Below, piece after piece: positions 53,316 to 64,000 of a stretch of DNA of 64,000 bases. The notes beneath the pieces were generated by a model, which was not told the origin of the DNA, did not search any database, and saw only the letters and a list, made by a program, of their open reading frames with translations. Within the stretch, counting starts at the first letter, position 1, and the number at the start of each line of letters is the position of its first letter. Origin of the DNA: Polytrichum commune (lineage: Eukaryota; Streptophyta; Polytrichopsida; Polytrichales; Polytrichaceae); contig OX485803.1 of the NCBI GenBank assembly GCA_950295325.1, positions 26,722,001-26,786,000 of the forward strand, written 5' to 3'. The translations under genes and the position numbers were made by a program.

Positions 53316-55589
53316 GCACTAAGGAGGGGCAAGGGAGTTATTTTGGGTATAATCAGACAAAATGCCAGCGTTTCCAAGTCCAACTGGTCACATGTGACGA
53401 TCTTTCAGTTTTCCTTTATTAACTTGGGGTATATTCTATAGATTCCATTAAAATAATGAGTGACGTGTGGATCTAAGGATCAAATATACATGTGTTTAAA
53501 AGAAATTGGATTACGTGCTCAAATTCTTCTAAACATCCTAGACTCTACATCAACATAAGATCATTTTGTGGCCATGACACTTGTAGCTGCAACATGGGGG
53601 GTTAGAAAATTTCATAGAATGTTGCCAAAATCCTATATCACATTCATGGATCCAAGAAAAATCCCAACCCTAAAATAGTAGAAAGTTATTGTTTAACACA
53701 AGTTCACGAGTAATGTTACTATGATTTAGTTCGAAATAAAGAATTTCATGTTGAACACCACGCAAGGCAACCTTGATCACCTGCTCATTTAGAGTCTCCA
53801 CCGACTCTACTACCATGTTAGATACGGGATGACAAGTCCAGGGAGCACTCCACCCACAAACCTGTTTCTAGGGGACACTATTGGAAGCCAATGAATCTAA
53901 TGTCATATTCATTTGTCAACTTTGTGACATTCCTAGTTTCCACTAAGAAAAAAATGTCATATTTGTGACATTATTGTGCTCAATAAGTGGACATTAACGC
54001 AGTCAAAGTGCATTAGTGGGACTTGTAATATAACTAACTAAGTTGGTGAAACTCAAAGGTCCACTGCCGCGCCCAAAACACATTAGAGACATAACCACAG
54101 CCATTCTTTCTAACTGAAGAAACTTCTTGTTAAGTATCGAAAGACTCGGGGGAACTGTATGTGAAGGTGTGTATAAGCGATTGACAAAAATTGCACTTAC
54201 GTCAATATGTGGAGAGGCAACTAATTAAGCTTCAAAGAGATTGAGTTGTTCATGATGTTCAAAGCTAAATTTGTACCCGATTTATACATCTTGGAATAAC
54301 TTGGGAGGTTGAGTACTCATCCAAGATCTGGATGAGTTCTGGGGCCTACTGGAAGCATCCAGAGAGTGCGAAAATGCAATTCGAACTTCTGATGGAACTG
54401 GAACTTTCAAGGAGGGTCTGAGCTTTGGTGTCGCAGTTTTCTGAAAATGTCGCTCAAGTGCTGTCAAGTCTATGACTCGGAAATTTCTAAGAAAATGTGG
54501 TCAGCAGTGATTCACTCTTGTGTTTTCTGGCCAATGCCTGTGATGTCTAAAATCTCTGGCAACTTTTGGTGCTTAATTCAAAAGAGGATTTTTTTCTTCT
54601 GTGTGTGGGATGATCTTGATGGTGTAAAATTTACCATCAAGGACATCGATGACATCAGTGATTCACTCATGTCAGGAAGAATGCAATAAATGGTGTGATC
54701 AGCAAGGCAGTTAAAATAGTGTTGAATGTAAGCCGTAAGAGATGCATTGAGACACTTCTGGATCAATCTGCCAAGCTTCTCAGAGGGTTTGTGGACACTT
54801 AATTAGTTAGTACCGCTTTGTTTTCAAATTGGCGGTGAATTACTCCCTTGATTGGTACCCTTGTAATCGACATTTCATTATATCAATCCATCTGATGTCA
54901 AATCTCATAAATCTAATAAATCTCATGGTTGTATGTCGTAACCACTTTTAGGGTTAGGGCTAGGCTTGCCTATTTTATGTGTCAGCTTCCAGAGGAGATG
55001 CTTACTCTTAAAACCAGGACGGTATGGAATTTGAAATTTGAAATTCTAAACTTAAAAACTTCCACAATTATGAAAGTCACATCCAATCCTAGTTGTATGT
55101 AGTCTGATGATTTGGCTGTCTCGAAGGAACCAGACACCGATTTTGCAAAGAGTTTGGCTTTGAGGTCTACACTAAATATGATATTTAGTGCCACCAATTC
55201 CAATTGCCTTCCTCAGTACTAATTGTACACCGTGGTGTAGTGTCACCAACACTAAATGTTAACCCAACATTATCTGTCATTCCATGTAATTTTTTGGGGG
55301 GATTATAGAGTTACAGTGTTGCAATTACTGTCACTTGATTTTTTGTCCAAATCTTAATCATCGATGATAATATTTCATCACAAGTTGCTGACAAGAGAAG
55401 GTAGGGTTTTGACCAATGGATGAACTCATCCATCAACCATGACAATATATGTTCACTTATTCAAAAGAAATGTCATCCGAAATGTTACCATAGTGACATA
55501 AATTACCATATGAATATTTAGTGTAGTTTCCAGGAGGGTATTCAAGACTCTGCTAACAAGGAGGTCTAGCAACTAGTTGTAGTTGGTTG
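53316..55589. other. Intergenic, with possible gene remnant at 54280-54840
   Basis: 54280-54840 has a base composition and frame content closer to coding DNA (on the plus strand, peptides such as CENAIRTSDGTGTFKEGL and DGVKFTIKDIDDISDSL in different frames). Stops interrupt it and I do not recognise the family. It may be a decayed gene. Elsewhere I see nothing. Confidence 0.3.
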
Positions 55590-55776
55590 CATAACATTAT
55601 TAAGGAATGTGCGTTCATTCATGTGGGCCATGAGAATATAAGCATGGGATGTCCCAACCTAGTACAAATTTAGACTTAATTTAGACAAATTGAGTATCCT
55701 TGCATTAGGTTGGAACATCCCATGATTATATTCTCAAGACCACATGAACGAATGCACACTACTTAATAATGTTATG
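55590..55776. repeat. 187-bp imperfect inverted repeat (hairpin)
   Basis: Arm 1 (55590-55663) pairs with arm 2 (55704-55776) across about 73 nt with roughly eight mismatches and one bulge; the loop is about 40 nt. The longest perfect blocks are CATAACATTATTAAG, TGAGAATATAA and CATGGGATGT. It has no open frame. The shape suits either a MITE-like foldback element or a small-RNA precursor. Confidence 0.85.
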
Positions 55777-56464
55777 TGAGACTTGAGAAATAATCAATTC
55801 ATGTCCAAGATTTTTGGCAAGTTTTCAGCCATTTTTAGAGGGATGCACTGATTATACCACAAATTAATAAAGATGAAAATGAAAACTCAACATGAAATCA
55901 ATTCGAGGTGTTAGATCTAAATTAGTTCCGCACGATTTCTCCCTATTCATTCATTGGGTTGTTTGCACCAGCTACATAATACTTAATTCTCTTTTCTCAT
56001 TTTTACTCCATTTCTTGTCATCCTAAATAGATGTTTGTACTCTCCTTGTACCTCCAGAGATCAATTGATGTATTAACTGTTAAAGGCAGGCTCTAGATTT
56101 TGGCATGATGTGTTCATACAATGTCAACTCAAGTCCAATCTAATGCAGAATACTTTCTAGATTGAGAATGTCCACCTGAAAACTGGTCCACAGGTATCAG
56201 AGGCCTGGTTGAGGTTTCCATATATGTTCCTGAGCTGAAGCTGAAATTGAAGAAATCACACAAACTCAGAGTATGAACTCGGTATCCAGGTCATGTTGTG
56301 TGATCAAGAATGCAGAAGCATGTCACTTCAGTTAAAGAATTCCAGTATATTCATTGTGTAATGTGTTGAGTTTAATCTGATACGAGACCAACACTTCCTC
56401 TCCTGCCACATGTATGCATCAAAATTCCTTAGAAGAGACTCGCGTGCCTATGATGCACTCTTCT
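55777..56464. other. Intergenic, no gene recognised
   Basis: No recognisable gene or repeat. Confidence 0.35.
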
Positions 56465-56620
56465 TAATTGGACACCTATAGTTAAGTGGTACATGACAAG
56501 GTTTGTAGTTAAGAATGAACACTACAATTAGATTGGTCTATATTTTCAGAGTATATCAACCATTCAAGTTCAATTGTCAACACTATTGGGAGGGCCTTTA
56601 TGATAAGAATCTTCACTTCA
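56465..56620 (-). mobile_element. MITE family A, copy 8 (partial, reverse)
   Basis: Keeps TTAATTGGACACCTATAGTT, ATATCAACCATTCAAGTTCA and CAACACTATTGGGAGGG, then ends early. It is strongly diverged. Confidence 0.5.
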
Positions 56621-57675
56621 ACCTCCTTTAAGTTTTTCATTTTTGCTTCAATTTAAAACTTGAAATGAACTGAGACTCTGCGTGATTTGCAATTGCTAAT
56701 TAGATGAGACAATTTTCCCAATTCAATCCAACAGAGCATTGTCAGTGGAGTTGGAAGGGCCCTCAACAGGGCCACCTACCATTATGAGGATGCTTGAAGC
56801 TCCAGTGCACTATTATTTCACTCCAAGGTTTCAAGTTTTTAAGGCAAGCAGCAGATTCTATAATAAATAAATCAATCAAACTTGCCTCCGGAAAATATGG
56901 CATGTTGAAAGTTTAAACGGGCCCTCCAGAAGCAATAGATGTCATGCTGAACAATTACTATTTACACAATTATCCTTGTCAAGTATGTAGCATACACCAA
57001 GAACACAGAAACACAGGCACATTAATTGGAAATGTGTCGAGTTCCAAATGGTGATAACATTAGAAAACCTTGACCAAATGCATCTCATGCAATTCAAAGC
57101 CAGTGGACTCTTGGCAAGGAGAAAACCACAAGGTATTGTTCTTAAAGTTTAATGTCACCAGTCATTTCTAATATGTCGGACTTTTTCAGACCTTGTAAAT
57201 CAGGAGTGCTTCTCACCACAAAGAGCAGAATGAACATATTAGTAAACACTGTATCGACCCAAAAAGTAGCAGCTTTCTGAGGAAAGGAAACTAAACACAA
57301 GACTAGCAATCTCAACAGCCATCAAATCATATCCAAATAAATGCCTAAATCCCTTAACCCTCAACATATATACAGCAAAATGCAATGGATCTGTGGGTGA
57401 GCTGTAATGTGTTGACTGTGTTGTATAAAGTGAAGGAAAAAACAACTCAATATGTAATATTCCAAATGTCATGCCTCATCTTGAGATCTGATTGGTGGAA
57501 TTAAAGCCTCCAATAATCTTAACCACAACCTCAAGGTTAAGTTGGATACTCTTGCTACTCCTAATAATTCTGATATAAAACTTCAGCAAAAGACATTGAC
57601 ACATTGCTGACAAACTGACGTTAAGGCAAATTCTTACTGACAATTCTTGGCAAGAGCACTGGAAGAAATCAGCTG
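56621..57675. other. 3' flank of the maturase gene
   Basis: No second gene is recognised. The part nearest 57675 probably includes the 3' UTR of the minus-strand maturase gene. Confidence 0.4.
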
Positions 57676-60344
57676 TTAGAATGGATACAATTTCTCGTAG
57701 TCAATTGATAACTGAGGTCTGGGCGGAGGTACAATTGTCTCCCGAAAATCCCATACATTCTGTGGAGGTGGAAACAAATCCAACTTTCTCAACGCTTGCA
57801 TAGTCTCCTCATGTTCACTTTTATTACTACAATAAAGCAGATAATCCCCTCTAAATTCCACACTCACATCCCCATTAGACTCTCGAATGCGTTTGGGGAT
57901 GATAAACCTCTGAAGCAAACCTTTCTCTACTTCCCCAAGAGCCTCCCACTCAAGTTTAAGTCTCTTTGCTGCCTGCATGCGCCTCTTCAATATGCCTCGT
58001 TCTTCAGTTGACAACTTAGTGTGAACAATTACACCGTCCTTTACAGGAACCCTATATCTGGCAGCACACTCTGTACCAAAGTCTTTGTATGTTCTTGCCG
58101 ACCTGTAGCGTTTGAGTTTCATTGTGAGCGTCCGCACGCAACTGCTCCGCAATGCAACTCTCAGATAGCTTGTGAGTTGATAGAAATTGTCGACAAACGA
58201 GTAGTATGTGCAACAACCTCGCATAATCCAATTGTAGTAATTTATGATCTCGTTATGTGAACATCGAGCTAAAAATGTGACCGGATGGGGATGCGTTCCT
58301 CCTTGAGACACCATCCTTAGCTTGGTAAATTCTTCAATAATCTTGTCCATGGGGGCTTCCAATCTGACCCTGCCTGTAACCACTTGCCATGATCCATTCT
58401 GAGAAGTTAGTGATGTTTTAGAAACACTAATATTGGTCCCTAAGAAAACAGCATGGCTCCGCTGCAAATGGGATAGACGGAGTCCTCCTTCGGAGATGCC
58501 AAGTTTCATATCATGCACCAGAAACTCCTCTAAGTCCTTTCTAAATCGAATGACTTCCTCTTTGCTTGAAATGAAGCTCAGTAACATATCATCCACATAT
58601 CGCACATAGAACAATCTCTGACAACTTTTGTCAGCCCACCCTCTCCTTGCAATTTGAGCCCTTCGTAGACTCAAAAGTTTAACCCTTTTCAGCTTCCCTT
58701 CATGCTTGAGATACTGTATCCTATTTGTGAGGCTCACCAATTGAGGATCAATAGTACCAGTCACAGTTCCTCTGTCAAAAGTCTGCTTCCTGTCGCGAAC
58801 CCAGCAATCCACAGCATGAAAATAGATGTTTGTCAATGTTGTTGACAGATCCAGGAATTCAGGACGTCCTTCCCAGACAGATTTGATAGTCCACAATTTA
58901 TTTTTCCGTTCTCCGTATCCTGCGTTGAGTGCCTTCCAAATGAGTCGTACAAACAGTTTGTCACCAATCTTGCCCTCCAAGAGCTTCACAAGAACATGGC
59001 TATCCAAATTCCTGCAATCTGTTCTGCCTGCAAGTGCATACTTATGGTGCTGCAGTCCCCTCCTAACTGACCGCAAAGCTGTGTGCCTGGACTTAGATGC
59101 TCTGAGACCATGAGATGTCTCCAAGAATAGTGGCCCATAGACCCTTTCCAGCACAATCCTCATTGCCTCTAAGACAATCCTATCCTTAAACACGGGTCCG
59201 GTATAAATAGGAAATTCGTCGCCTTCCTGATTCTTGGATTTAGTACCAGATTCAAATTGAAACTGCTCATCCTCAAGGCCCCTAACAATGTCCCGCACCA
59301 ATGCCCTTCTTTCGTAGAAAGGCTTGTGATTTCCTGCCGCCTCGACTAGATTCTTGTGCGCCAATTTTATTAGATCCTCATCCAGTAGGAGCTTGTACAG
59401 GTTATGGTTGACGAGTTCTGGGTGGCTTTTGTTAGCTTCAAAAATCTGGAGCAATTGTTGTGTGATAGATGATTCTCCTGCATTTCTGAAACTCACAGAT
59501 GAGCATGAACGCACATGCCATGAAAAGAGATTGACACCCTGCTCTTTGAAGAACCTCAAGGGATGGCCATTATTCATCAAAACTATCTGCTGCTCACACG
59601 TAGAAAAAGAAGAGGTAACCAGCTGATGAAGGTAAGCCCGCAACCACTTTCCTGACTCTCTGCAGGCCTGTTGCATAAGATGAGCATATCAACGTTACAG
59701 ACAAACCAAAAGCACGTGCAGAATATGAGAAGCAAAAACCATCAATTTCGTGATAACCAGAGGAATGACTGATATGAATTAGATAAAAAAGCTTCAAACC
59801 GATCACAATTTGCAAGACATTTTGTGTGGCCTATAAATGAAATAAAAGACAAATTAGTCATCAAACCCTAAACAATCGTTCCAGAACACTAAACCCTAAA
59901 CCACCAAAACAACCAAATGCTTCGCAACATGATGGAACGTAGAAGAGAATTACCAGACGTTGCATCTCATGGCGTGGAGGAATGACTAATGCGAATTATT
60001 CAGAAGCTTCAAACCGTTCACAATTTGCAAAAAATAGTGTATGGTCTAAAAAAGACAATAAAAGTCCAATTTATTATCAGGTCCTAAACAATTATTCCGG
60101 AACATTCAAGCCTAAACCACCAAGATAACGAAAGGATTTGCAACATGATGGGAAGGTAGAAGAAAATTACCAGACGTTGCATCTCATGGAATCTCAAATG
60201 TATGCAGCGCCTACAAACCTTGAGGAAAAAAATATGAATCTGCTCCCTTTCAATTGAGTTGTTCTCCCCTCCAAATTGCCAATCCTCCAGGCAGGGAGAG
60301 AAACCTCTTTGGTTTGGATTCACCAACCGCAACCTCAACAACAT
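57676..60344 (-). CDS. nMAT: Nuclear group II intron maturase (nMAT-type), two exons
   Basis: Exon 1 is 60344-60171 (58 codons) and exon 2 is 59667-57676, joined in phase as ...HEMQRL|ACRESGKW with a GT donor (CTG|GTAATT) and an AG acceptor (CAACAG|GCC), giving about 721 residues. The N-terminus MLLRLRLVNPNQRG is basic, like a mitochondrial presequence. The reverse-transcriptase-like domain spans about residues 210-425: the fingers motif HGLRASKSRHTAL, a decayed GxPQG region (EGRPEFLDLSTTLTNIYFH), and FYVRYVDDMLLSF, which keeps YxDD. The maturase domain X follows at about 510-640 (INYYNWIMRGC, TLTMKLKRYRSARTYKDFG). No HNH endonuclease is visible, which fits the type I nMATs. By family knowledge these splice group II introns in plant mitochondria. 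An ATG at 59676 would give a 666-residue alternative without the presequence. Which nMAT it is remains open. Confidence 0.88.
59762..60195 (-). repeat. 217-bp tandem duplication at maturase exon 1/intron 1
   Basis: Two units exactly 217 bp apart: GGAATGACTRAT at 59762 and 59979, and ATTACCAGACGTTGCATCTC at 59949 and 60166. The unit covers the end of exon 1, its donor and the first part of the intron, so the intron holds a second copy of the exon end (minus strand ATGAGATGCAACGTCTG|GTAATT at about 59970-59950). AAACCCTAAA telo-like motifs lie at 59863 and 59891 in one unit and are eroded in the other. Confidence 0.85.
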
Positions 60345-61477
60345 CCAATGAATCAGCTTCCGAAACTTGACTAGAACTTGAATTTAGTCTGTTTTAATGT
60401 AGAAGTGTCTTCTAAGTTTCTTCTGCTTCCTTACAGTTTTCTGTAGCCAGCAAGAACGCTGTAACGTGCATCATCTGACTACCGAAAACTGCATCTTCGG
60501 GAGAGTGTCCCTAAACCCTAAACCACAACACCTCTGGTCGAACAACCCCACTACATCCTCAGCTCCCAAAAAACTGATTAAACACACACAAAGCATCATA
60601 TAAGGTCGATCGCCTCAGATTTAGTGCTCCCTAGCAACTGTGACTGCAAGAAAGAAAAAGGTCAAGGAGAGAAGGAGGAGCATGTGTTGATGGGTCCTAA
60701 CATAAAGCTTGTACATACTGAGAATCCAATGTAAATACAGAAGTGAAACCTCAACGAATTGCGAGAAATCTCTCAAAAGCTCTGCCAATGTTAGCCTACG
60801 CAGCAATGGCGGGGCAATTTCGAGAACTGAGGTTAAAGCCCAGTCTTGATAATGACCAAAATTGATATATTCTCCTTGGGGTCAGAAACTCAGAGAGCAC
60901 ATGAGGAGTTTACTTAACATTCTCCCTTTCAAGACAATGTGATTGTTCTGCTCCCAAGAGCGGCATTACTTCAGGCAATCTTGATGATAAACCCTCTTTC
61001 CACACCACTCGAGGCACTGAAAGATGTAGAAGGGGTTCACTCTCCCAAGTCTCAAAAGGAATGATCTCATCAGCAATCCCTGTGTCCATACAAAACTACA
61101 GGAGATCCTCCGTCCATCTTAATGTCTATAGCCCTCCTTCCAATCTTGATCTAAGGAACCTCGTGAATTGTCTGCTCACGTTTATGAAAACCCTAACATG
61201 GGATGCAGATGCGCACAATCATCCTGGAATCAACCAATTCCAGAAGTTCGCAATACATGAGTGAATTGATAGAGGCTTACTTGGATGAGGTGGAGTGAGG
61301 AGAATCACTGTGAGCGACAACTTGAGAAAGTGACGCTTGCTTCTCTGATGGAATTCGTGAGCCTGCTGTTGCGTGCCTCGCTCCGCAATCGAAGTTCTTC
61401 AAAGTCTTCTCAAAGTCTTTGCTCTTGGCTTTCCTTGTTTCCAGATTAAAAAAAAACCTTCCCTAAGATATGTGGGT
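60345..61477 (-). promoter_or_regulatory. Maturase 5' region, no other recognised gene
   Basis: A telo-box (AAACCCTAAA) lies at 60513-60522, upstream of the minus-strand gene. A 61-codon minus-strand frame at 60621-60806 (starting MLRRLTLAELLRDF) and a plus-strand frame at 61061-61264 look moderately protein-like but are unrecognised. Confidence 0.4.
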
Positions 61478-61775
61478 GTTATTTGGTTCGTTTTTCATGT
61501 TCTCCAACTTCTATCGATTAGATTTACACAACAAAATTTGTGTTGCATTTGCATTAGCAAATCTACATTGAAACATATGCAAAAAAACGGATTGAAATTC
61601 GAACCTCTCATGATTTAGTTATGGGTATTAGAAAACGCAGTCCAATCTCTTTTAAACATGTGTCTTTAAGGTGCTTGTTCTTTGATCCTCACCGAACCAC
61701 ATACCAATCAAATGTAGGGGTCCGATTAAGATAATGAGCCACTTAAGACCCATCTACCTTAAACCCGACTTCACA
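61478..61775 (+). repeat. Repeat C plus 3' half of MITE family A
   Basis: 61478-61636 matches 35215-35366. A right-half MITE follows (61637-61775), ending GCCACTTAAGACCCATCTAC followed by CTTAA, the inverted form of the family's left terminus. This is the uninterrupted version of the 35-kb copy. Confidence 0.65.
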
Positions 61776-61798
61776 TATAAGTTTGCTAGCTTGCCATA

Positions 61799-62187
61799 AG
61801 CTTAAGGTAGATGGGTCTGAAATGGTTACTTATTCCCGGCTAGCCCACTTCTCCAATGATATGAAACACGCAATTACATAGTACAAGATGGTTACCAAAT
61901 CCAAATTGAGGTTGTAGCTACTTTTCTCATATTCTATGGAGCTCGTATGAATACCTTACTCATTAGCAAAGTGAACATTTTGTGCTTGCTAAATGGTCAT
62001 ATAGGTGTCCCCTCCCCCCCCCCCCCCTCCAATGATTTAGAATAGTCTAGAATGGTTATTGTATTTTGAACACAAAGTCCAATCCTTTTGATATTCATAT
62101 TTGGAGTCGCACCTAATCACATATCAATCAAAATTTATAGGTGTTTGATATAGATAAGTAATTAAATTAGGCACGTCTACCTTAAGT
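61799..62187 (+). mobile_element. MITE family A, copy 10 (full length, reference)
   Basis: 389 bp. It starts CTTAAGGTAGATGGGTCTGA and ends TTAGGCACGTCTACCTTAAG, so the termini are inverted CTTAAGGTAGA(T/C)G repeats. A TTAA flanks GGTAGA at each end, which leaves open a TTAA or TAA target-site duplication. A poly-C tract (62005-62018) lies before CTCCAATGATTTAGAATAG. There is no coding capacity, and the superfamily is not resolved. Confidence 0.75.
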
Positions 62188-62288
62188 AGTTGCTTCCAAC
62201 ATTTCCAAGTTCCAAGTTGCAAACAACTTGTAGCTAAGGTAGTTGCTTGACCTAAGGTAATGTGGCCCTCTCGTGGGCACTGACAATG

Positions 62289-62878
62289 ACTTTAACGTTA
62301 CATCAAGTCTACCCACTTCATCAATGAACATAATGTTGTGCTGACCCGAAGATGATGATCTTTCATAAGGCCTTCGAATGTTATGACCTCCAAAATCTCT
62401 AGTTGACGATCGCAAACCTGCGTCTTAAACATGCAATATGTTGGACACACTCATCCAATCTACACACTACATTCTTCAACACATTCTATACCAATGACCA
62501 ACATAATTGCCCAAAGTGCCTCACAACCACATAATTCTCCTTGCGGTTAATCATGTACTAAAATTGCAATACTTTATCAACAAGGACTTTAACATTACAT
62601 CAAGTCCACCCACTTCGTCAATGAACACAATGCCGTGCTAAACCCGAAGATGATGATCTTTCATAAGGCCTTCAAATGTTATGACCTCCAAAATCTCTAG
62701 TTAAAGATCTCAAAGCCTCGTCTTAAACATGCAATATGTTGGACAAACTCATCCAATTTACACACTAGATTTTTCAACACATTCTATACCAATGACCAAC
62801 ATAATCACCCAAATTGCCTCACAACCACATACTTCTCCTTATGGTTAACCATGTACTGAAATTGCAATACATGGTTGT
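62289..62878. repeat. 297-bp tandem duplication, two units
   Basis: ACTTTAACRTTACATCAAGT starts the units at 62289 and 62586. Both contain CCCGAAGATGATGATCTTTC, ATAAGGCCTTC, TATGACCTCCAAAATCTCTA and CTATACCAATGACCAACATA. Differences are mostly single substitutions. On the minus strand one unit reads FIDEVGRLD, but no longer domain is legible. Confidence 0.85.
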
Positions 62879-64000
62879 CTTGTGTTGAGGAACACCTAAA
62901 ACTCTGAATGATGGATCTGCCACTCAACAATGAATAAACCTTTCACCATTGTGGCTTGAGTATATGTGATGGGAGATTTATATCATGTTGAATTGATTTT
63001 GGTAAGGTTTGGAAGGCAACTCTTGGTGTTGAGATCCGATTTGACAATCTAAAATTTGGTTCAAACTCAGACAACTTTTTGGTAGGAACAAGCACGTATG
63101 TAATTAAGTCCAAAGCACTGATGTTGGGACATTACATACTTGATGTACTAGCAAGTTGTCGTGTCGCATATTGTGGGCACTGACAATGACGTTAACGTAT
63201 AGGTTGATTAATTGATGCATGCAAATACGTTAAAGTCATTGTCATTAGTTTGGGGATCACTCATTAAGGAATTGAGCAAGGAAACCCCTACCAAAGAAAC
63301 GTGAGCAAAAATAATATGTTGAACCATATGTCGTTGTACATGATCCTTGCAAAGTATCGGGCGTGGTGAAGGTGAGATAAAGAAATGTTGCATCTAAGGT
63401 TTGGACATGTGCACCAACATCCATCCCAATGCTCATTACACTCCAAAATGGAAGAAGAGCAAGTGGTTGATGAAGCTTGTAGTGGACTTCAAATAAGTTC
63501 CCTACCATGTTCCATGGGTGCATATTACATGGGTACATGTAATTGATGTTCATGTAACATTAACATATTGGTTGAAACATTGGAGGAGACAAACTTGAGC
63601 ATGACAAACTAATACTTATCATTGACGAATGCATTGATTAGTTGATGCATGCAAATCAACGCATATATTTTGTTCGTTTGAGAGAAATTAAGGCATGTAG
63701 AAAGTTGTTGAACTGGGAGATGTTCATGTTATTTTTTTGCCAATATTATGCAAACAGTCTAGTGGTAGGCTCCATAGTATTCGGATGATTATAAGATGCC
63801 ATGCATTTAAAGAACCAACATATTGCATGCACCACATATTCAATCATGTTGTCCCCAAGTATACTTATGGTTCGGTTTCTATGATGTTGAAGTAATGAAT
63901 GCCAATTAGGAGCCAAGTTTGACCTTCGTATCATGAATAACTTGTTTGCTATAAGTTCCTATGTTCCACTAAGTAATGCTTGTGCCAAATGTTACACAAC
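62879..64000. other. Intergenic, no gene recognised
   Basis: A small hairpin lies at 63181-63244. GATGCATGCAAAT occurs at about 63213 and 63643. No gene is recognised before the window ends. Confidence 0.4.
63181..63244. repeat. Short inverted repeat, 20-bp arms
   Basis: TGACAATGACGTTAACGTAT (63181-63200) pairs with ATACGTTAAAGTCATTGTCA (63225-63244) with one mismatch. The 24-nt loop contains TGATGCATGC. A related CACTGACAATGACTTTAACG lies at 62278, at the start of the 297-bp tandem repeat. Confidence 0.75.

Noticed and set aside
62182-62415. AAA-type ATPase fragment, suggested by minus-strand FIDEVG
   Set aside because: No Walker A motif or other conserved block is found nearby, and the second tandem unit does not keep the frame.

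Overview
The window is nuclear DNA from a land plant. Four families support this: a plant-specific eIF(iso)4G, present twice; a plant-type TIM21; an ESCRT-I VPS28; and a nuclear-encoded group II intron maturase. Other signs are GT-AG introns, telo-box motifs (AAACCCTAA) near promoters, and plant-type transposon debris (Ty3/gypsy, LINE, CACTA, pogo, MITEs). Gene density is low, about one gene per 13 kb, and both eIF(iso)4G genes have no intron in their coding sequence. A bryophyte or other non-angiosperm seems possible, but I cannot fix the species.

Layout. 1-5.1 kb is repeat-rich and holds a 588-bp pogo/Tigger remnant and two MITE-like elements. 5.7-8.6 kb (+) is a seven-exon TIM21 gene. 10.7-12.3 kb (-) is a two-exon VPS28 gene whose exon 1/intron 1 boundary has been triplicated. 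12.6-19 kb is MITE and LTR-retrotransposon debris. 20.0-22.6 kb (+) is eIF(iso)4G copy 1. 23-48 kb is mostly a transposon graveyard: a region with a recurring quasi-palindromic motif (28.3-29.8 kb), an LTR split by a CACTA MITE, a decayed gypsy element, a degenerate tandem array with a SINE-like insertion, and a LINE broken by a second gypsy element. 49.0-51.7 kb (+) is eIF(iso)4G copy 2, which carries a polyglutamine insertion. 57.7-60.3 kb (-) is a two-exon nuclear maturase gene whose exon 1 end and donor site are duplicated inside its intron. 60.4-64 kb is more MITE and tandem-repeat sequence.

The genes do not form an operon-like unit. By family knowledge, TIM21 and the maturase act in mitochondria (protein import and organellar intron splicing), VPS28 acts at endosomes, and eIF(iso)4G acts in cytosolic cap-dependent translation. 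No complete novel multi-gene system is evident. The most unusual observations are the parallel exon-end/donor duplications in VPS28 and the maturase, two long near-perfect hairpins (35.5 and 55.6 kb), the array of a GGCNATNGYC-like motif, the tandem intronless eIF(iso)4G pair with patchy near-identity, and well-resolved nested transposon insertions.
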